Below, in pieces: positions 16,828-25,547 of a stretch of DNA of 64,000 nt; position 1 is the first letter of the stretch; every line of letters begins with the position of its first letter. The translations under genes were made by a program, and so were the position numbers. The DNA is from Streptomyces sp. NBC_00078 (GTDB taxonomy: Bacteria; Actinomycetota; Actinomycetes; Streptomycetales; Streptomycetaceae), in contig NZ_JAPELX010000001.1 of assembly GCF_026343335.1 (NCBI RefSeq), positions 7,254,001 through 7,318,000 of the forward strand, written 5' to 3'. The notes beneath the pieces were generated by a model that was given only the letters and a program-made list of their open reading frames with translations, had not been told where the DNA came from and ran no database searches.

Positions 16828-17149
16828 GAGGGTGCGGTACCTCGCTGTGCGGCCGAGCAAGCGGAACGGCGAGAGAGCGGCCCCGAACGACGTCCGGTAC
16901 TTCGTACAGCGTCCGGGAAAATCTCGCTGGCCGGAGCCAATCGTGTGTGACCGCCGGTAGTCAAGTGATCAGCAACCTTGAGTGAGTTGTCGGTGCCACA
17001 TCGTGATGATGCCTCCAGCCTGGTCGGCTGGCGGGCGACGCAAACCACTTGAGCCGCAGCGGTCACCGCCGGGCGTCGGCCCGCGTGTGGGAATCGCGAT
17101 CGCGAGCGGCATCGATGGAGGAAATCCTCCCCCTCGGGGCTGCGGCTGG
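16828..17149. other. Intergenic region upstream of decayed MFS gene
   Basis: 322 bases. Proximal part should hold the promoter of the minus-strand binding lipoprotein. The rest contains no supported gene; open frames here read as low-quality Arg/Pro/Gly-rich peptide. I see no clear -35/-10 pair. Confidence 0.4.
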
Positions 17150-17865
17150 GGGCCTCAGGTGCTCGTCGCCGCCGGGTTGTGCCTGATGTCGCTGTTCGCG
17201 GTGCACCAGCGCAGGGGGCCGCCGTCGGGCGCAGCCCGCTGGTGGAGCCGAGCCTGTTCGCCCACCGGGGCTTCCCGGCCGCGTTGGTGACGTCCACGTC
17301 CTTCTTCGCAGCCACCAACGGCCTGATGACGGTCATCGTGCCCCAGCTCCGACTGGGCCTGGACGCAGATGTGTTGACGGCGGGCCTGGCACCGGCTCCC
17401 TGGTCGGTGGGCCTGGCGGTCGCGTCCTGGACCGCAGGCGCGTACCTGGTCGGGCGGTACGGGGCACGACTGATGTCCGTAGGCCTCGCGCTGCTGCTGG
17501 GTGCCCTGTCCGCGATCGCGGTGTACGGCACGGCGGGCGCGGACTCCGTTCCGACGCTGCTGCTGCCCGCCCTCGCCGTCGTCGGGACTCGGCGTGGGCC
17601 TGTTCATCCCGCCTTCTTCACCCTCGCGCTGAAGCCGCTCCAGCCCCAGGAGGCCGGCTCGGCCGCGGGCCTGCTGAACGCGGTCCAGCAGTGGGGCGCC
17701 ACGCTGAGGGTCGCCGTCCTGGGCAGCGTCTACCTGAGCAGCCCCCGGCCTGACGGCGTGTCATCGGCCCTCCATGCGGCCCGTCCGGCGAGGTGGGCGG
17801 CGGTCGCACTGGTGGCGGTCAGCCATGCGGCGAGCCGAGTGATGGGCGGACGCCGGAGGGGCTGA
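17150..17865 (+). pseudogene. Remnant of an MFS drug exporter (C-terminal half, frameshifted)
   Basis: Fragments of a DHA2-like MFS exporter appear in three frames. VLVAAGLCLMSLFAVHQRR lies near 17158; the frame then changes before VEPSLFAHRGF. A long in-frame segment with several TM helices follows. Near 17587-17625 the family motif is scrambled for about 12 codons by one extra G and one missing C. The frame recovers as FFTLALKPLQPQEAGSAAGLLNAVQQ. The N-terminal half of the family (about 250 residues) is absent. No transport function is likely. Confidence 0.8.
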
Positions 17866-17959
17866 TTCTGATCTTTCAGCCCGTCCGGCGGCTGAGGACG
17901 AGGCGGTTCGGGCCGAAGCGGGGACCCGGGAGCGCAGCCCAGGAGGGGACCCTGTCAGG

Positions 17960-18408
17960 TGCGCTGTGTTCGTGCTCCGGCGCCAGTTCGTCGGACCGCC
18001 CGGACAGGTGTGCAGCAGACGGTGCGCGGACACCGCGGTGATGCTGACGGTGCATGGAATGCCGCGCAGGAGGAGGGAGTTGCCCGCATCCGAGTCCGTC
18101 CGCGTGTGGATGGCCGACATGATCTCCGTACCGCTTCACCCATGACGTGTCCCGACGGCGCACCAGGGCCTGCGCCACGTCCTGTGCGGACCCCGCCGCC
18201 ACGGTGAGCCGGACGAGCCACTGCGTTCGCCCCGCCCGATCCGGGTCCGGCAGTCCCACGACCCGCGACGACGCCCCCGTACGCAGCCGCCGGTACGTCG
18301 GGCGACCGTCTGCGGCGAGACGTCGAGCGCGGTGGCGATCCGGCTGAAGGGCGCGGGCCCGTCGATGTGCGGCGCGTGGATCAGCGCGCGGTCCAGGTCG
18401 TCCGGCAT
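17960..18408 (-). pseudogene. Lrp/AsnC-family regulator broken by two frameshifts
   Basis: Read in three successive minus-strand frames it gives an Lrp-type regulator. First frame: DDLDRALIHAPHIDGPAPF and IATALDVSPQTVARR (helix-turn-helix). After a lost base near 18296 it continues as YRRLRTGASSRVVGLPDPD with WLVRLTVAAGSAQDVAQALV. After a second frameshift near 18130 it reads EIMSAIHTRTDSDAGNSLLL. The likely effector half then fades out before 17960. It faces the MFS remnant and may once have controlled it. Confidence 0.75.
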
Positions 18409-18451
18409 GGACGCATGCTTCAGCTTCTTCCCGTGGCCCGGACCGGCGCCG

Positions 18452-18892
18452 CTACAGCTCCACCGCTTCCGGTACGTCCTTCGCCGCCGGCGCTTCCTCG
18501 CGCCGTTGCCGGCGGCCGCGGCGCGGCTCCTGGTCCGGCAGCCAGCCGAAGGCGAGGCAGCTGCCGACGACTCCCAGGAGCAGGCCGATGAAGAAGCCGC
18601 CGAGGTTCGAGGTGAGCCAGCTGCCCAGGGAGCACAGGACGCCGATGATCGAGTAGAACAGGCGTTGAGCCGGGCTGAAGAGGATCAGCAGGCCGCACAG
18701 CAGCATGACGGTGGGCAGCAGGTAGCCGGCCAGGCCCTGCATGCCGATGTGCATGATGACCTTCAGCGAGGCCTTCTCGGTGAGCAGGATCTCCGCCCCG
18801 CCCAGGGCGAGCAGCAGCCCGCCCAGGAACGGACGGCGGGCCCGCCAATGACGGAAAGCGGGCCGCACGCCTTGTCTCGGGGAGACCGACAT
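18452..18892 (-). CDS. DUF6114-family membrane protein
   Basis: 146 residues with four hydrophobic helices (beginning RPFLGGLLLALGGAEILL) and a basic C-terminal tail. DUF6114 proteins are found in actinomycetes next to DUF6230 proteins, as here. Its ATG shares one base with the upstream stop (TGATG), so the pair is translationally coupled. Function is unknown. A role in placing or supporting the neighbouring exported protein is a guess from gene order. Confidence 0.82.
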   Translation of the reverse strand: MSVSPRQGVRPAFRHWRARRPFLGGLLLALGGAEILLTEKASLKVIMHIGMQGLAGYLLPTVMLLCGLLILFSPAQRLFYSIIGVLCSLGSWLTSNLGGFFIGLLLGVVGSCLAFGWLPDQEPRRGRRQRREEAPAAKDVPEAVEL

Positions 18893-19563
18893 CAGCAACC
18901 CGAGTCGCTGAAGCTGAGTTTCAGGCCCGGAAGCTTGAACACAGCCGCTGTGGTCGCGTAGTTGGTCTGCCGCAGGTTGTCGATGTGCACGGTGTCGGCC
19001 TGCTGGCTGAAGACGCCCGCCTTGCCCTTGACCCCGGCCTTGGTGAGCGTGCTGGCGTCGTTGCCGATCTCGATGTTGTTGAAGGACGCGTCGCCCGTCA
19101 GCTCGGTCGAGTCGGTGGTCAGGTTGCTCGCCTTGACCTTCGACGAGCCGCTGCCCGCCTTGATGAGCAGGTTCGTGCCGCCCAAATCGACGCTCTGGCA
19201 CAGGCTGTCCAGCGTCGCGTTCTTCATGGCGGAGGTGACGATCAGCACCTGACCACCGGTGTCGCCCGCGTTCGGGCTGTCCGGGATCATGCTGTCGAGG
19301 TCGCCGAACTGCTCGAATCCGGTGCCGTCGAGCGACTTGGCGGTGACCGTGAACGGCATGCCGGAGATCGAGAACTGCACCCCCAGCGCGCCCTCGGCGG
19401 TCATGATCGCGAGGCCGGCAGCGACCGTCACGGCCGGCACAGCCATCACGGCGGCACGGCGCAGCCGGACCCGCCCGCGTCTGGCGGGCTCGGGTGCGGA
19501 ACCGCTTTCGGGATTCCCCGGGGTGTGGTCGGCGGACGAGGTGACGTCCGAGGACGTGGCCAT
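18892..19563 (-). CDS. DUF6230-family exported or membrane-anchored protein
   Basis: 223 residues. A Ser/Pro-rich cytosolic N-terminus with RRGRVRLRR precedes one hydrophobic helix (AVMAVPAVTVAAGLAIM). A Thr/Ser/Asn-rich beta-type domain follows (FSISGMPFTVTAKSLDGTGF to the C-terminal GLKLSFSDSGC). I chose ATG 19563 (MATSSDV), 6 bases after GGGAG, over ATG 19575. The family is often mislabelled cholesterol esterase; no Ser-hydrolase motif is visible here. Function unknown. Confidence 0.82.
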   Translation of the reverse strand: MATSSDVTSSADHTPGNPESGSAPEPARRGRVRLRRAAVMAVPAVTVAAGLAIMTAEGALGVQFSISGMPFTVTAKSLDGTGFEQFGDLDSMIPDSPNAGDTGGQVLIVTSAMKNATLDSLCQSVDLGGTNLLIKAGSGSSKVKASNLTTDSTELTGDASFNNIEIGNDASTLTKAGVKGKAGVFSQQADTVHIDNLRQTNYATTAAVFKLPGLKLSFSDSGC

Positions 19564-20194
19564 TTCTGCTCCCATGCATAGTCATTGCGGGGTTGGGCAT
19601 CAGCGGCACGTTGTCCTGGCGCGGACAGCGGACTACGGCGCACGGCTCCTCGCAACTCCCGGCGGGCGCAAGGGCTTTCTCGTACTCCGCAGTAGCCGAC
19701 GAGGAAGTTACCCGTGGTTACATTTAAGGGTCAAGGGAGTTGTGGAAAAAGAGTGTCGGTTGTGCCCCACCTGTGCCTCCTTGAGTGGTGTGGGCCCCCC
19801 GTCTCACCCTTGAACGATCGTCAACTGCCTTGTGGTGCCTTGACGTTGACTGACACTCAGGTCTACAACTTGCCCTGGCTTCCCCCAGGATCCGTGGCGC
19901 CGGATCCGGCCACGCGGCAGTGGTCCGCGTTCCCGGAACCCCTCACGCCCCCACGCCCTCATGCCCCCGACGGTCCCGCACGGGCCACTTCCCCCCTGGC
20001 CCGTGCGGACCGCCCCTCCCCGCCCGGTTTCGGCAGACGGCCCTTCCCACGGGTCTTCGGCCGCTCACCGGCCGGTTGCCGTTGCCGGCCCGTCGCGTAC
20101 GGAGAAGGCGCCACGGACCGGCAGCGGCGGACGCGGACTCGCGTCCTCCCACGCCACTTTCGGCCCCCGCATCTCAGAAAAGAGAGACCCCCGC
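19564..20194. other. Divergent intergenic region upstream of the secreted protein gene
   Basis: 631 bases. The first 300 are comparatively AT-rich and carry a promoter-like pair near 19840. From about 19900 to 20190 the sequence is Pro/Arg-coding in every frame with no protein-like frame, and I see nothing else specific. It may act as a long 5' leader for the gene at 20195. Confidence 0.4.
19840..19869 (+). promoter_or_regulatory. Putative promoter (TTGACG-18-TACAAC)
   Basis: TTGACG at 19840-19845 and TACAAC at 19864-19869 with an 18-base spacer, in a locally AT-richer stretch and pointing to the secreted protein gene at 20195. A leader of about 320 bases would result, so a nearer promoter remains possible. 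Confidence 0.45.
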
Positions 20195-20848
20195 ATGCGT
20201 ACTCGCACTCTCATCACCCTCATCGGCGCTGTCGCCGCCCTCTCGATCCCCGCCGCCCTGCCCGCCTCGGCGGCCGACACCGCGGTCCTGACCACCGGTT
20301 CGGCCGATGGCGCCGCCGTCGCGGTCGGCGACGTCCTCAGCGCGCCACTGGCCGGCGGCACCAGCGCCACCCTCTACTCCAGCGCGACCGGCACCAGCGG
20401 CGTCAAGTGCACCTCGTCGACGTTCACCGCGACCGTCGCCGACAACCCCGCCGCGCCGGGCACGGCCACCGAGTCGGTCACCGGGCAGACCTTCGACAGC
20501 AGCAGTTGCACCAGCAACGTCGTCGGCGTGCTCGGCGTCAAGAGCATCTCGGTCGACAACCTGCCGTACACCACCACCGTGGCCTCCGGCGGTGCCCTCA
20601 CCGTGGCTCCGGCCGACGGCTCCACCATCCAGACCACGGTCAAGCTGACCACCCTGCTGGGCAGCATCACCTGCGTCTACCAGGCCCCCAGCCTGACCGG
20701 CACGACGAACAACGACGACAACAGCATCAACTTCACCAGCCAGCACTTCACCAAGACGTCCGGCTCGTCGCTGTGCTTCAGCAACGGCTACTTCACCGCC
20801 AAGTACGCCCCGGTCACGGACAACGGCGCGGCTGTCTACGTCAACTGA
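20195..20848 (+). CDS. Small secreted protein with four cysteines, unknown function
   Basis: 217 residues from ATG 20195. The signal peptide MRTRTLITLIGAVAALSIP ends ALPASA, and cleavage is expected after residue 27. The mature part is rich in Thr, Ser, Asn and Val, suggesting a beta-sandwich. It has four Cys (GVKCTS, SSSCTSN, ITCVYQ, SLCFSN) that could form two disulfides outside the cell. It ends AVYVN with no anchor. I recognise the general type of Streptomyces secreted protein but not a named function. The longer in-frame start at 19961 has no signal peptide and is rejected. It converges with the monooxygenase gene. Confidence 0.75.
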   Translation: MRTRTLITLIGAVAALSIPAALPASAADTAVLTTGSADGAAVAVGDVLSAPLAGGTSATLYSSATGTSGVKCTSSTFTATVADNPAAPGTATESVTGQTFDSSSCTSNVVGVLGVKSISVDNLPYTTTVASGGALTVAPADGSTIQTTVKLTTLLGSITCVYQAPSLTGTTNNDDNSINFTSQHFTKTSGSSLCFSNGYFTAKYAPVTDNGAAVYVN

Positions 20849-20866
20849 CGTAAGAACAAAGGAAGT

Positions 20867-21796
20867 TCAGCGTCGACGCAGACGCAGCGCCAGGGCGGCG
20901 CCGCCGGTGAGCACCAGCACCGCAGCGGCGCCGCCCGCCAGCATGGGCGCGGAGGGCCCCGAGTCGTCGGCGGAGACCGAGGCCACCGGGGTGCTGTCGG
21001 GGGCGGAGGTGTCCTTCTGCGGGCTCGCCGCGGTCTCGGTGCTCCGGGACGGAGTCGTACGGCGCTCGGGCGTCGCCGAAGGGCCGGCGCTCGCGCCCTT
21101 CTTGCCGCCGCCCGCGGAGGCCGGCGCCTCGGTGCCGCCGCCCGTGCCGCTCCCGGCCGCCGCGAACACCACGTCCGAGCACGAGTAGTAGGTGTCCGTC
21201 GTGCTGCTGTTCTGCCAGATCGTGAAGAGCACGTGGTGCCCGGTCCGGTCGGACGGCAGCTTCGCCGTGATGCGGTACGCGCCGTTCGCCAGTGCCGGGT
21301 CCTTGACCGCCGCGAACGGCTGCTCCGGGAGTTCGGACCAGGTCAGCGGCTTCCTGGGGTCGTAGCCGGGCTTGGTGAGATAGAGCTTGAACGTGCCGGT
21401 GTGCGGGATCGTCGAGGCGTATTTCATCGTCAGCGCCGCGCCCGGCTTCAGCGTCGTCGACGGCCAGTCGGAGCGGGCCAGGTCGAGCCCCTTGTAGGCG
21501 CTCAGCCCACCGCTGCACAGCTTTCCGTCGGGGATGACCTGGCGGTCCCGGCCGGCCACGTCCGGCACCCGCAGGTTGTCCCACAGGGTGAAGGGGGCGC
21601 CGTTCGCGGCGACGGCCGCCTTGCAGGCCGCCGACCGCGCGTTGCCGCCGCCGTCGGGTGAGCAGGCGTAGACCCGGCTGACGGGATCGGTGGGTGCGCC
21701 GTGCGCCTGCGCGGGGCCGGCCGCCCACAGGGGCAGCAGGAGCGGGGTCACGAGGGCGGCCGTCAGGGCGGTGCGGTGTGCGGTCATCCGGGGCAT
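20867..21796 (-). CDS. AA10 lytic polysaccharide monooxygenase, C-terminally membrane-anchored
   Basis: 309 residues. Signal peptide ends AGPAQA, so the mature chain begins HGAPTDPVSRVYAC with His32 as the first copper ligand. The second His is in TIPHTGTF, and the axial Phe region is VLFTIWQ. Cys residues match the chitin/cellulose-binding AA10 core (to about residue 205). A Gly/Ser/Thr-rich spacer of about 70 residues leads to a TM helix and RLRRR stop-transfer tail, so it stays on the cell surface instead of being released. It oxidatively cleaves chitin or cellulose chains. ATG 21796 has GAGGAG 9 bases upstream. Confidence 0.9.
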   Translation of the reverse strand: MPRMTAHRTALTAALVTPLLLPLWAAGPAQAHGAPTDPVSRVYACSPDGGGNARSAACKAAVAANGAPFTLWDNLRVPDVAGRDRQVIPDGKLCSGGLSAYKGLDLARSDWPSTTLKPGAALTMKYASTIPHTGTFKLYLTKPGYDPRKPLTWSELPEQPFAAVKDPALANGAYRITAKLPSDRTGHHVLFTIWQNSSTTDTYYSCSDVVFAAAGSGTGGGTEAPASAGGGKKGASAGPSATPERRTTPSRSTETAASPQKDTSAPDSTPVASVSADDSGPSAPMLAGGAAAVLVLTGGAALALRLRRR

Positions 21797-21985
21797 CCGG
21801 AACGTCTCCTCGGCCGGCGCGGAACGGTGTGCTTGCGGGGAGTACGGAAAATCGGTGCGGCCCGTTCACCACTGTCCCTGGCCCCACTCAACCGCCGCCC
21901 CCGTCAAGGAAGGTGTGGCCGGGATGCCGGGCGGCCCGCCGGCCGTTCACCTGCGCCGGACGCCTCACGACGCCACCGACGTCTC

Positions 21986-22010
21986 ATTGAAAACCAACCG
22001 GTCGCCTCGT
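21986..22010. promoter_or_regulatory. Possible gamma-butyrolactone receptor operator (ARE-like)
   Basis: The stretch contains AAAACCAACCGGTCG, which resembles the half-site consensus of ArpA/ScbR-type operators (A-rich, then ACCxACCGG). It lies about 75 bases before the AfsA-like gene. The second half is a poor match. Confidence 0.4.
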
Positions 22011-22082
22011 ACTCTGACGGTCACCGGCACGGGCACCGCTCCGTCTGGTCTGTCATCCGCTTTCGGGGACCGAGGGAGCAAC

Positions 22083-22964
22083 ATGCCTCAACCGATCCTG
22101 ACGGCCACCGTGCCCCGTCAGCTCGTCCACCGGGCAGCCGTCGCGGAAACGTTTCTCACCGACTGGCAGCGGACCGGAGCCGACAGGTTCAGGCTGTTCG
22201 CGCAGTGGCCCCGAGCACACCAGTTACACGTGTCGCCGGACCGGTCCGCGTACGAGCCACTGCTCGTCGCGGAGACCGTCCGCCAGTGCGGGGCCCTCCT
22301 CGCGCACGCCGCGTACGGCGCCCCGCTCGACCACTGCTTCGTCCTCAAGGAACTGCGCCTCAGCACCCGCCCCGAGCATCTCGCCGTGGGTGCCGCACCC
22401 GCCGAACCCGTCCTCGACGTCACCGCCTTCGACGTCCGCCACCGCGCGGGGCGCCCCACCGCGCTCCGCTACGACACCGTCGTACGCCTGGGCGGCGAGC
22501 GCGTCGCGAGCGCGCACATCGCGGTCAGCTGGACCAGCGAGTCCGTCTACCGCAGACTCCGCGGCGGCCGGACCGCGGCGACCGTCTGCGCAGTGCCGCT
22601 CCCGTCGGCCCTGCCCGCCGGCGTCGTGGGCCGCGCCCTGCCCACGGATGTCGTGCTCGCCCCGCCCGACCGCCACGGCCGCCGACAACTGCGGGTAGAT
22701 ACCGCCCATCCTGTTTTCTTCGACCATCCGCTCGACCATGTGCCCGGCATGCTGCTCCTGGAGGCGGCCCGCCAGGCCGCCCGCGCCCGCACCGCCGGCC
22801 CGGCCGGGCCCGCGTCCTTCCACGCTGCCTTCCATCAGTATGCCGAGCTGGACAGACCCACCTGGATCGAGGTGACCGAGGGGCACGGGACGGACCTCGA
22901 AGTCCGGGGAAGACAGGGCGAGTCGACGGTCTTCGAGTGCCTGGTCGACGCCGCCGCACGGTGA
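22083..22964 (+). CDS. AfsA-family gamma-butyrolactone biosynthesis protein
   Basis: 293 residues with two AfsA hot-dog repeats: N-terminal HVSPDRSAYEPLLVAETVRQ with the DHCFVLKELRL strand, and C-terminal DTAHPVFFDHPLDHVPGMLL. AfsA/ScbA enzymes join a beta-ketoacyl-ACP-derived chain to dihydroxyacetone phosphate, the first committed step to A-factor-like signals. ATG 22083 follows GAGGGAG. The gene is 70 bases upstream of an ArpA-type receptor on the same strand, giving a complete make-and-sense pair. ARE-like sites lie before both genes. Confidence 0.9.
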   Translation: MPQPILTATVPRQLVHRAAVAETFLTDWQRTGADRFRLFAQWPRAHQLHVSPDRSAYEPLLVAETVRQCGALLAHAAYGAPLDHCFVLKELRLSTRPEHLAVGAAPAEPVLDVTAFDVRHRAGRPTALRYDTVVRLGGERVASAHIAVSWTSESVYRRLRGGRTAATVCAVPLPSALPAGVVGRALPTDVVLAPPDRHGRRQLRVDTAHPVFFDHPLDHVPGMLLLEAARQAARARTAGPAGPASFHAAFHQYAELDRPTWIEVTEGHGTDLEVRGRQGESTVFECLVDAAAR

Positions 22965-22983
22965 GATATCGTTCACGGGGAGT

Positions 22984-23013
22984 GAGAAACAAACAGCACG
23001 ACCCGTTCTTTCC
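22984..23013. promoter_or_regulatory. ARE-like operator before the receptor gene
   Basis: GAGAAACAAACAGCACGACC continues to CGTTCTTTCC, forming an imperfect inverted repeat (AAACAAAC-type left arm, GTTCTTT right arm) like autoregulatory elements bound by ArpA/ScbR proteins. It sits about 22 bases before the receptor start, where bound receptor would block its own transcription. Confidence 0.5.
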
Positions 23014-23034
23014 AGCCCCAGGAGTGTTCAGTCG

Positions 23035-23682
23035 ATGGCGAGGCAGTTACGCGCCGAGCAGACCCGCGCGACGATCATCACAGCCGCAGCCGACCTGTTC
23101 GACCGTCACGGCTACGAGTCGACCAGCCTCAGCGACATCGTCGATCACGCCCAAGTCACCAAGGGCGCCCTGTACTTCCACTTCGCCGCGAAGGAGGACC
23201 TGGCCCACGCGATCATGGAGTTGCAGTCGAAGGCCTGGCACGAGGTGACGAAGGACCTGGACGGCCGGGGCTACTCCTCGCTCGAAAGCCTGATGCGCGC
23301 CACCTTCGGCATCGCCCGGCTGTCCGTCGAGGGCCCGGTCCCGCGGGCCGGGCTCCGGCTCGCCACCGGGGGAGTCGCGGTGCGGCCGCCGCTGAAGCAC
23401 CCGTTCACCGAGTGGCGGGACATGGCCACCCGCAGACTCCTCGGCGCCATCAAGGAGGCCGACGTCCACCCGGACGTCGACGTAGAAGCCGTCGCGCACT
23501 CCCTCGTCAGCTTCTTCGTCGGCACCCGCGTCGTGGGCCGCTCCCTCGAACCCGTCGGCCGCCAGCCCCGCAGGCTGGCCGAGATGTGGCACGTCATGAT
23601 CCGCGGCCTGGTCCCGGTGCCCCGCCGCGCCCGCTACCTGAGCCTCGCCGCCCGCCTGGAGCGGGAGATAAGAACGGGCTGA
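23035..23682 (+). CDS. TetR-family gamma-butyrolactone receptor (ArpA/ScbR-like)
   Basis: 215 residues. N-terminal TetR helix-turn-helix (RATIITAAADLFDRHGYEST, LSDIVDHAQVTKGALYFHF) matches the ArpA subfamily. The ligand domain has the family WHEVTKDL and PRAGLRLA segments plus DMATRRLLGAIKEADVHPDVD. Trp residues at the ligand pocket (AWHEV, MWHVMIRGLVPVP) fit a butyrolactone receptor. It would release its operators when the signal made by the upstream synthase accumulates. ATG 23035 has GGAG 10 bases upstream. Confidence 0.9.
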   Translation: MARQLRAEQTRATIITAAADLFDRHGYESTSLSDIVDHAQVTKGALYFHFAAKEDLAHAIMELQSKAWHEVTKDLDGRGYSSLESLMRATFGIARLSVEGPVPRAGLRLATGGVAVRPPLKHPFTEWRDMATRRLLGAIKEADVHPDVDVEAVAHSLVSFFVGTRVVGRSLEPVGRQPRRLAEMWHVMIRGLVPVPRRARYLSLAARLEREIRTG

Positions 23683-23727
23683 GGTGGCGACGGAGCCTGC
23701 GCGGGCCCAGGCCCTAGGGTGAGGCGC

Positions 23728-24903
23728 ATGCCCGAAACCCCGCCCGCGCCCCTGATCCTCGGCAACGAGCCGGGTTCGTTCCCGCACAGCGTGCTCGCCG
23801 AGCGGCATCCCGCGATCATCCGGCAGGTACGGGAGGCCTTCCCGTACGGCCCCGCACAGCACCGCGCACTCGACGCGCTCCTCGCGAACTGCACCGAGGG
23901 CGTCGTCGAACCGCTGCCCGCCGAGGCGCACGACCGGGTCCGCTGGGAGTCGTGGGGCAGCACGGAGTACGTCGGCCGCTCCTGGTACGACATCCCCTGG
24001 CTATGGTCGGAGAGCTACTTCTACCGCCAGCTCCTCAGCGCCGTCGGCTACTTCGGCACCGGACCCTGGCAGGGCATCGATCCGTTCCGCCCCTTCAAGC
24101 TGGCCGAGCTCGACTCCCGGGAGACGGGCCAGGAACTGGCCGCGCTCGACGCCCTGTCCGCCGAGGACCAGGACCGGGCCCTGCTGCACGGCTCCCTGTG
24201 GGGCAACCGCGCAGACCTCGGCTTCCGCCTCTCCGCCGCCGGCGCCGAAACAGGCACCCCGGGCGCAGCCCCGGGCCTGGTCGCCGACGACAGCGAGACA
24301 CTCTGGTCGCTGCTCCCGCCGTCCGGCGCGGGCACGCTGTGCCTGATCGCCGACAACGCGGGCCGCGAGCTCATCCCCGACCTGCTCCTCATCGCCCACC
24401 TCCTCGAACGCGGGCGCGTCGGACGTGCCGTCCTGCACGTCAAGCCGTACCCGTACTACGTATCCGACGCCACGACGGCCGATGTCCTCGACGCGCTGCG
24501 CAGGCTGACCGGCGCCCAGGGGGCCGCCGCCGAGTACGGCCGCATCCTGTGGTCGGCGATGACGGACGGCCGCCTCATGGTCCGCGCCCACCCCTTCTCC
24601 GCCGCACCGCTGCCGTTCGCGGACATGCCCGACGACCTTCGCGCGCAACTCGCGACGGCCACCGTGACCATCGTGAAGGGCGACCTCAACTACCGCCGCC
24701 TGGTGGGCGACCGGCTCTGGCCCCCGACCACGCCCTTCGGCGAGGTGACCGCCCGCTTCCCCGGGCCGGTCGCCGCACTGCGCACCCTGAAGTCCGACGT
24801 GATCACCGGCCTGGACCCCGGCACGGAGGCCGCGCTCGTGGCGGCCGAGGAGCAGCGGTGGCGGACGGGTGGCACACACGCCCTCATCCAGGTCCGCGGG
24901 TGA
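23728..24903 (+). CDS. DUF89/ARMT1-like metal-dependent damage-control phosphatase
   Basis: 391 residues. DUF89 landmarks: PWLWSESYFYRQLL near residue 90, LCLIADNAGRELIPDLLL near 210 (Asp-Asn metal site), KPYPYYVSDAT near 250 and TIVKGDLNYRRLVGD near 315 (second metal/substrate site). Family members hydrolyse sugar phosphates such as fructose-1-phosphate that cause glycation, or pantetheine phosphates. Start may also be GTG 23719. It lies 45 bases after the receptor gene and could share its transcript, but a link to signalling is not shown. Confidence 0.85.
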   Translation: MPETPPAPLILGNEPGSFPHSVLAERHPAIIRQVREAFPYGPAQHRALDALLANCTEGVVEPLPAEAHDRVRWESWGSTEYVGRSWYDIPWLWSESYFYRQLLSAVGYFGTGPWQGIDPFRPFKLAELDSRETGQELAALDALSAEDQDRALLHGSLWGNRADLGFRLSAAGAETGTPGAAPGLVADDSETLWSLLPPSGAGTLCLIADNAGRELIPDLLLIAHLLERGRVGRAVLHVKPYPYYVSDATTADVLDALRRLTGAQGAAAEYGRILWSAMTDGRLMVRAHPFSAAPLPFADMPDDLRAQLATATVTIVKGDLNYRRLVGDRLWPPTTPFGEVTARFPGPVAALRTLKSDVITGLDPGTEAALVAAEEQRWRTGGTHALIQVRG

Positions 24904-24926
24904 GCGCCCGCGTCCGCCACTGAGCC

Positions 24927-25300
24927 TCACATCACCCGTATCGGCAGCGACTTGAGCCCATTGATGAAATTGGAGGTCAGCCGCCTGGCCGGCCCGGCGG
25001 GTCCTGATTGAGCATCATGCGCCGGATGAAGGGAAGGTCGGCCGGGTCGGGATCGCGGATCTGGGTCGCGCCGAGGTGTGAGGAGTACGTGGCCGAGTCC
25101 TTGAGCACGCGTAAGACGTCCGCGTGCCGGGTCACCGCCCAGAAGCCCGCACCCGCGGGCCACCCCAGCAGCTCCCGCTCCTCCTGCCAGGCCACCGGGT
25201 GGTGGTCGCGCAGCACGCGATAGGCGGCGTGGGGCACCCCGGCGGCGTACTGCCGCGGATCGAAGACGTCCGGAACCGGCGGTGCCTCGCGCACGTTCAT
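24927..25300 (-). pseudogene. Cytochrome P450 reduced to its two ends by internal deletion
   Basis: From ATG 25300 the first 107 residues are a bacterial P450 N-terminus (PDVFDPRQYAAGVPHAAYRV, ATYSSHLGATQI, MLNQDPP). At the point where the chain should enter helices C-L the sequence jumps. After a frame change the next readable segment is RLTSNFINGLKSLPIRVM, the classic C-terminal strand of the same family, ending at 24927. About 270 residues, including the I-helix and haem Cys loop, are missing. The product cannot bind haem. Confidence 0.85.
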
Positions 25301-25547
25301 GAAGCCACCGTGACGTGGTGGACGGGGCTTCGGCAAGGGAGCGCGCTGGGTGGGCCGCCGGGGGCACCCCTGTGGAATTGAGCGGCGCGCCGGAGGGAGC
25401 GCGGCAGGTCCGGCCCGGGTCGGCGGGGAGCCGAGGGGAACGGCAGGCCGTGGTCCGGGGGGTGAGGGGCGGCGTCCGCTTCTGTGCGCCCCGTGCCAAC
25501 TTGCCGGTCCTCCTGCGGTGTTCGGCGCGGATCGCCAGAATCGGGGC

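Noticed and set aside
17095..17110. Palindrome CGCGATCGCG as a possible site-specific recombination or partition site
   Set aside because: A short GC palindrome is expected by chance at this composition. No second copy or neighbouring recombinase was found.
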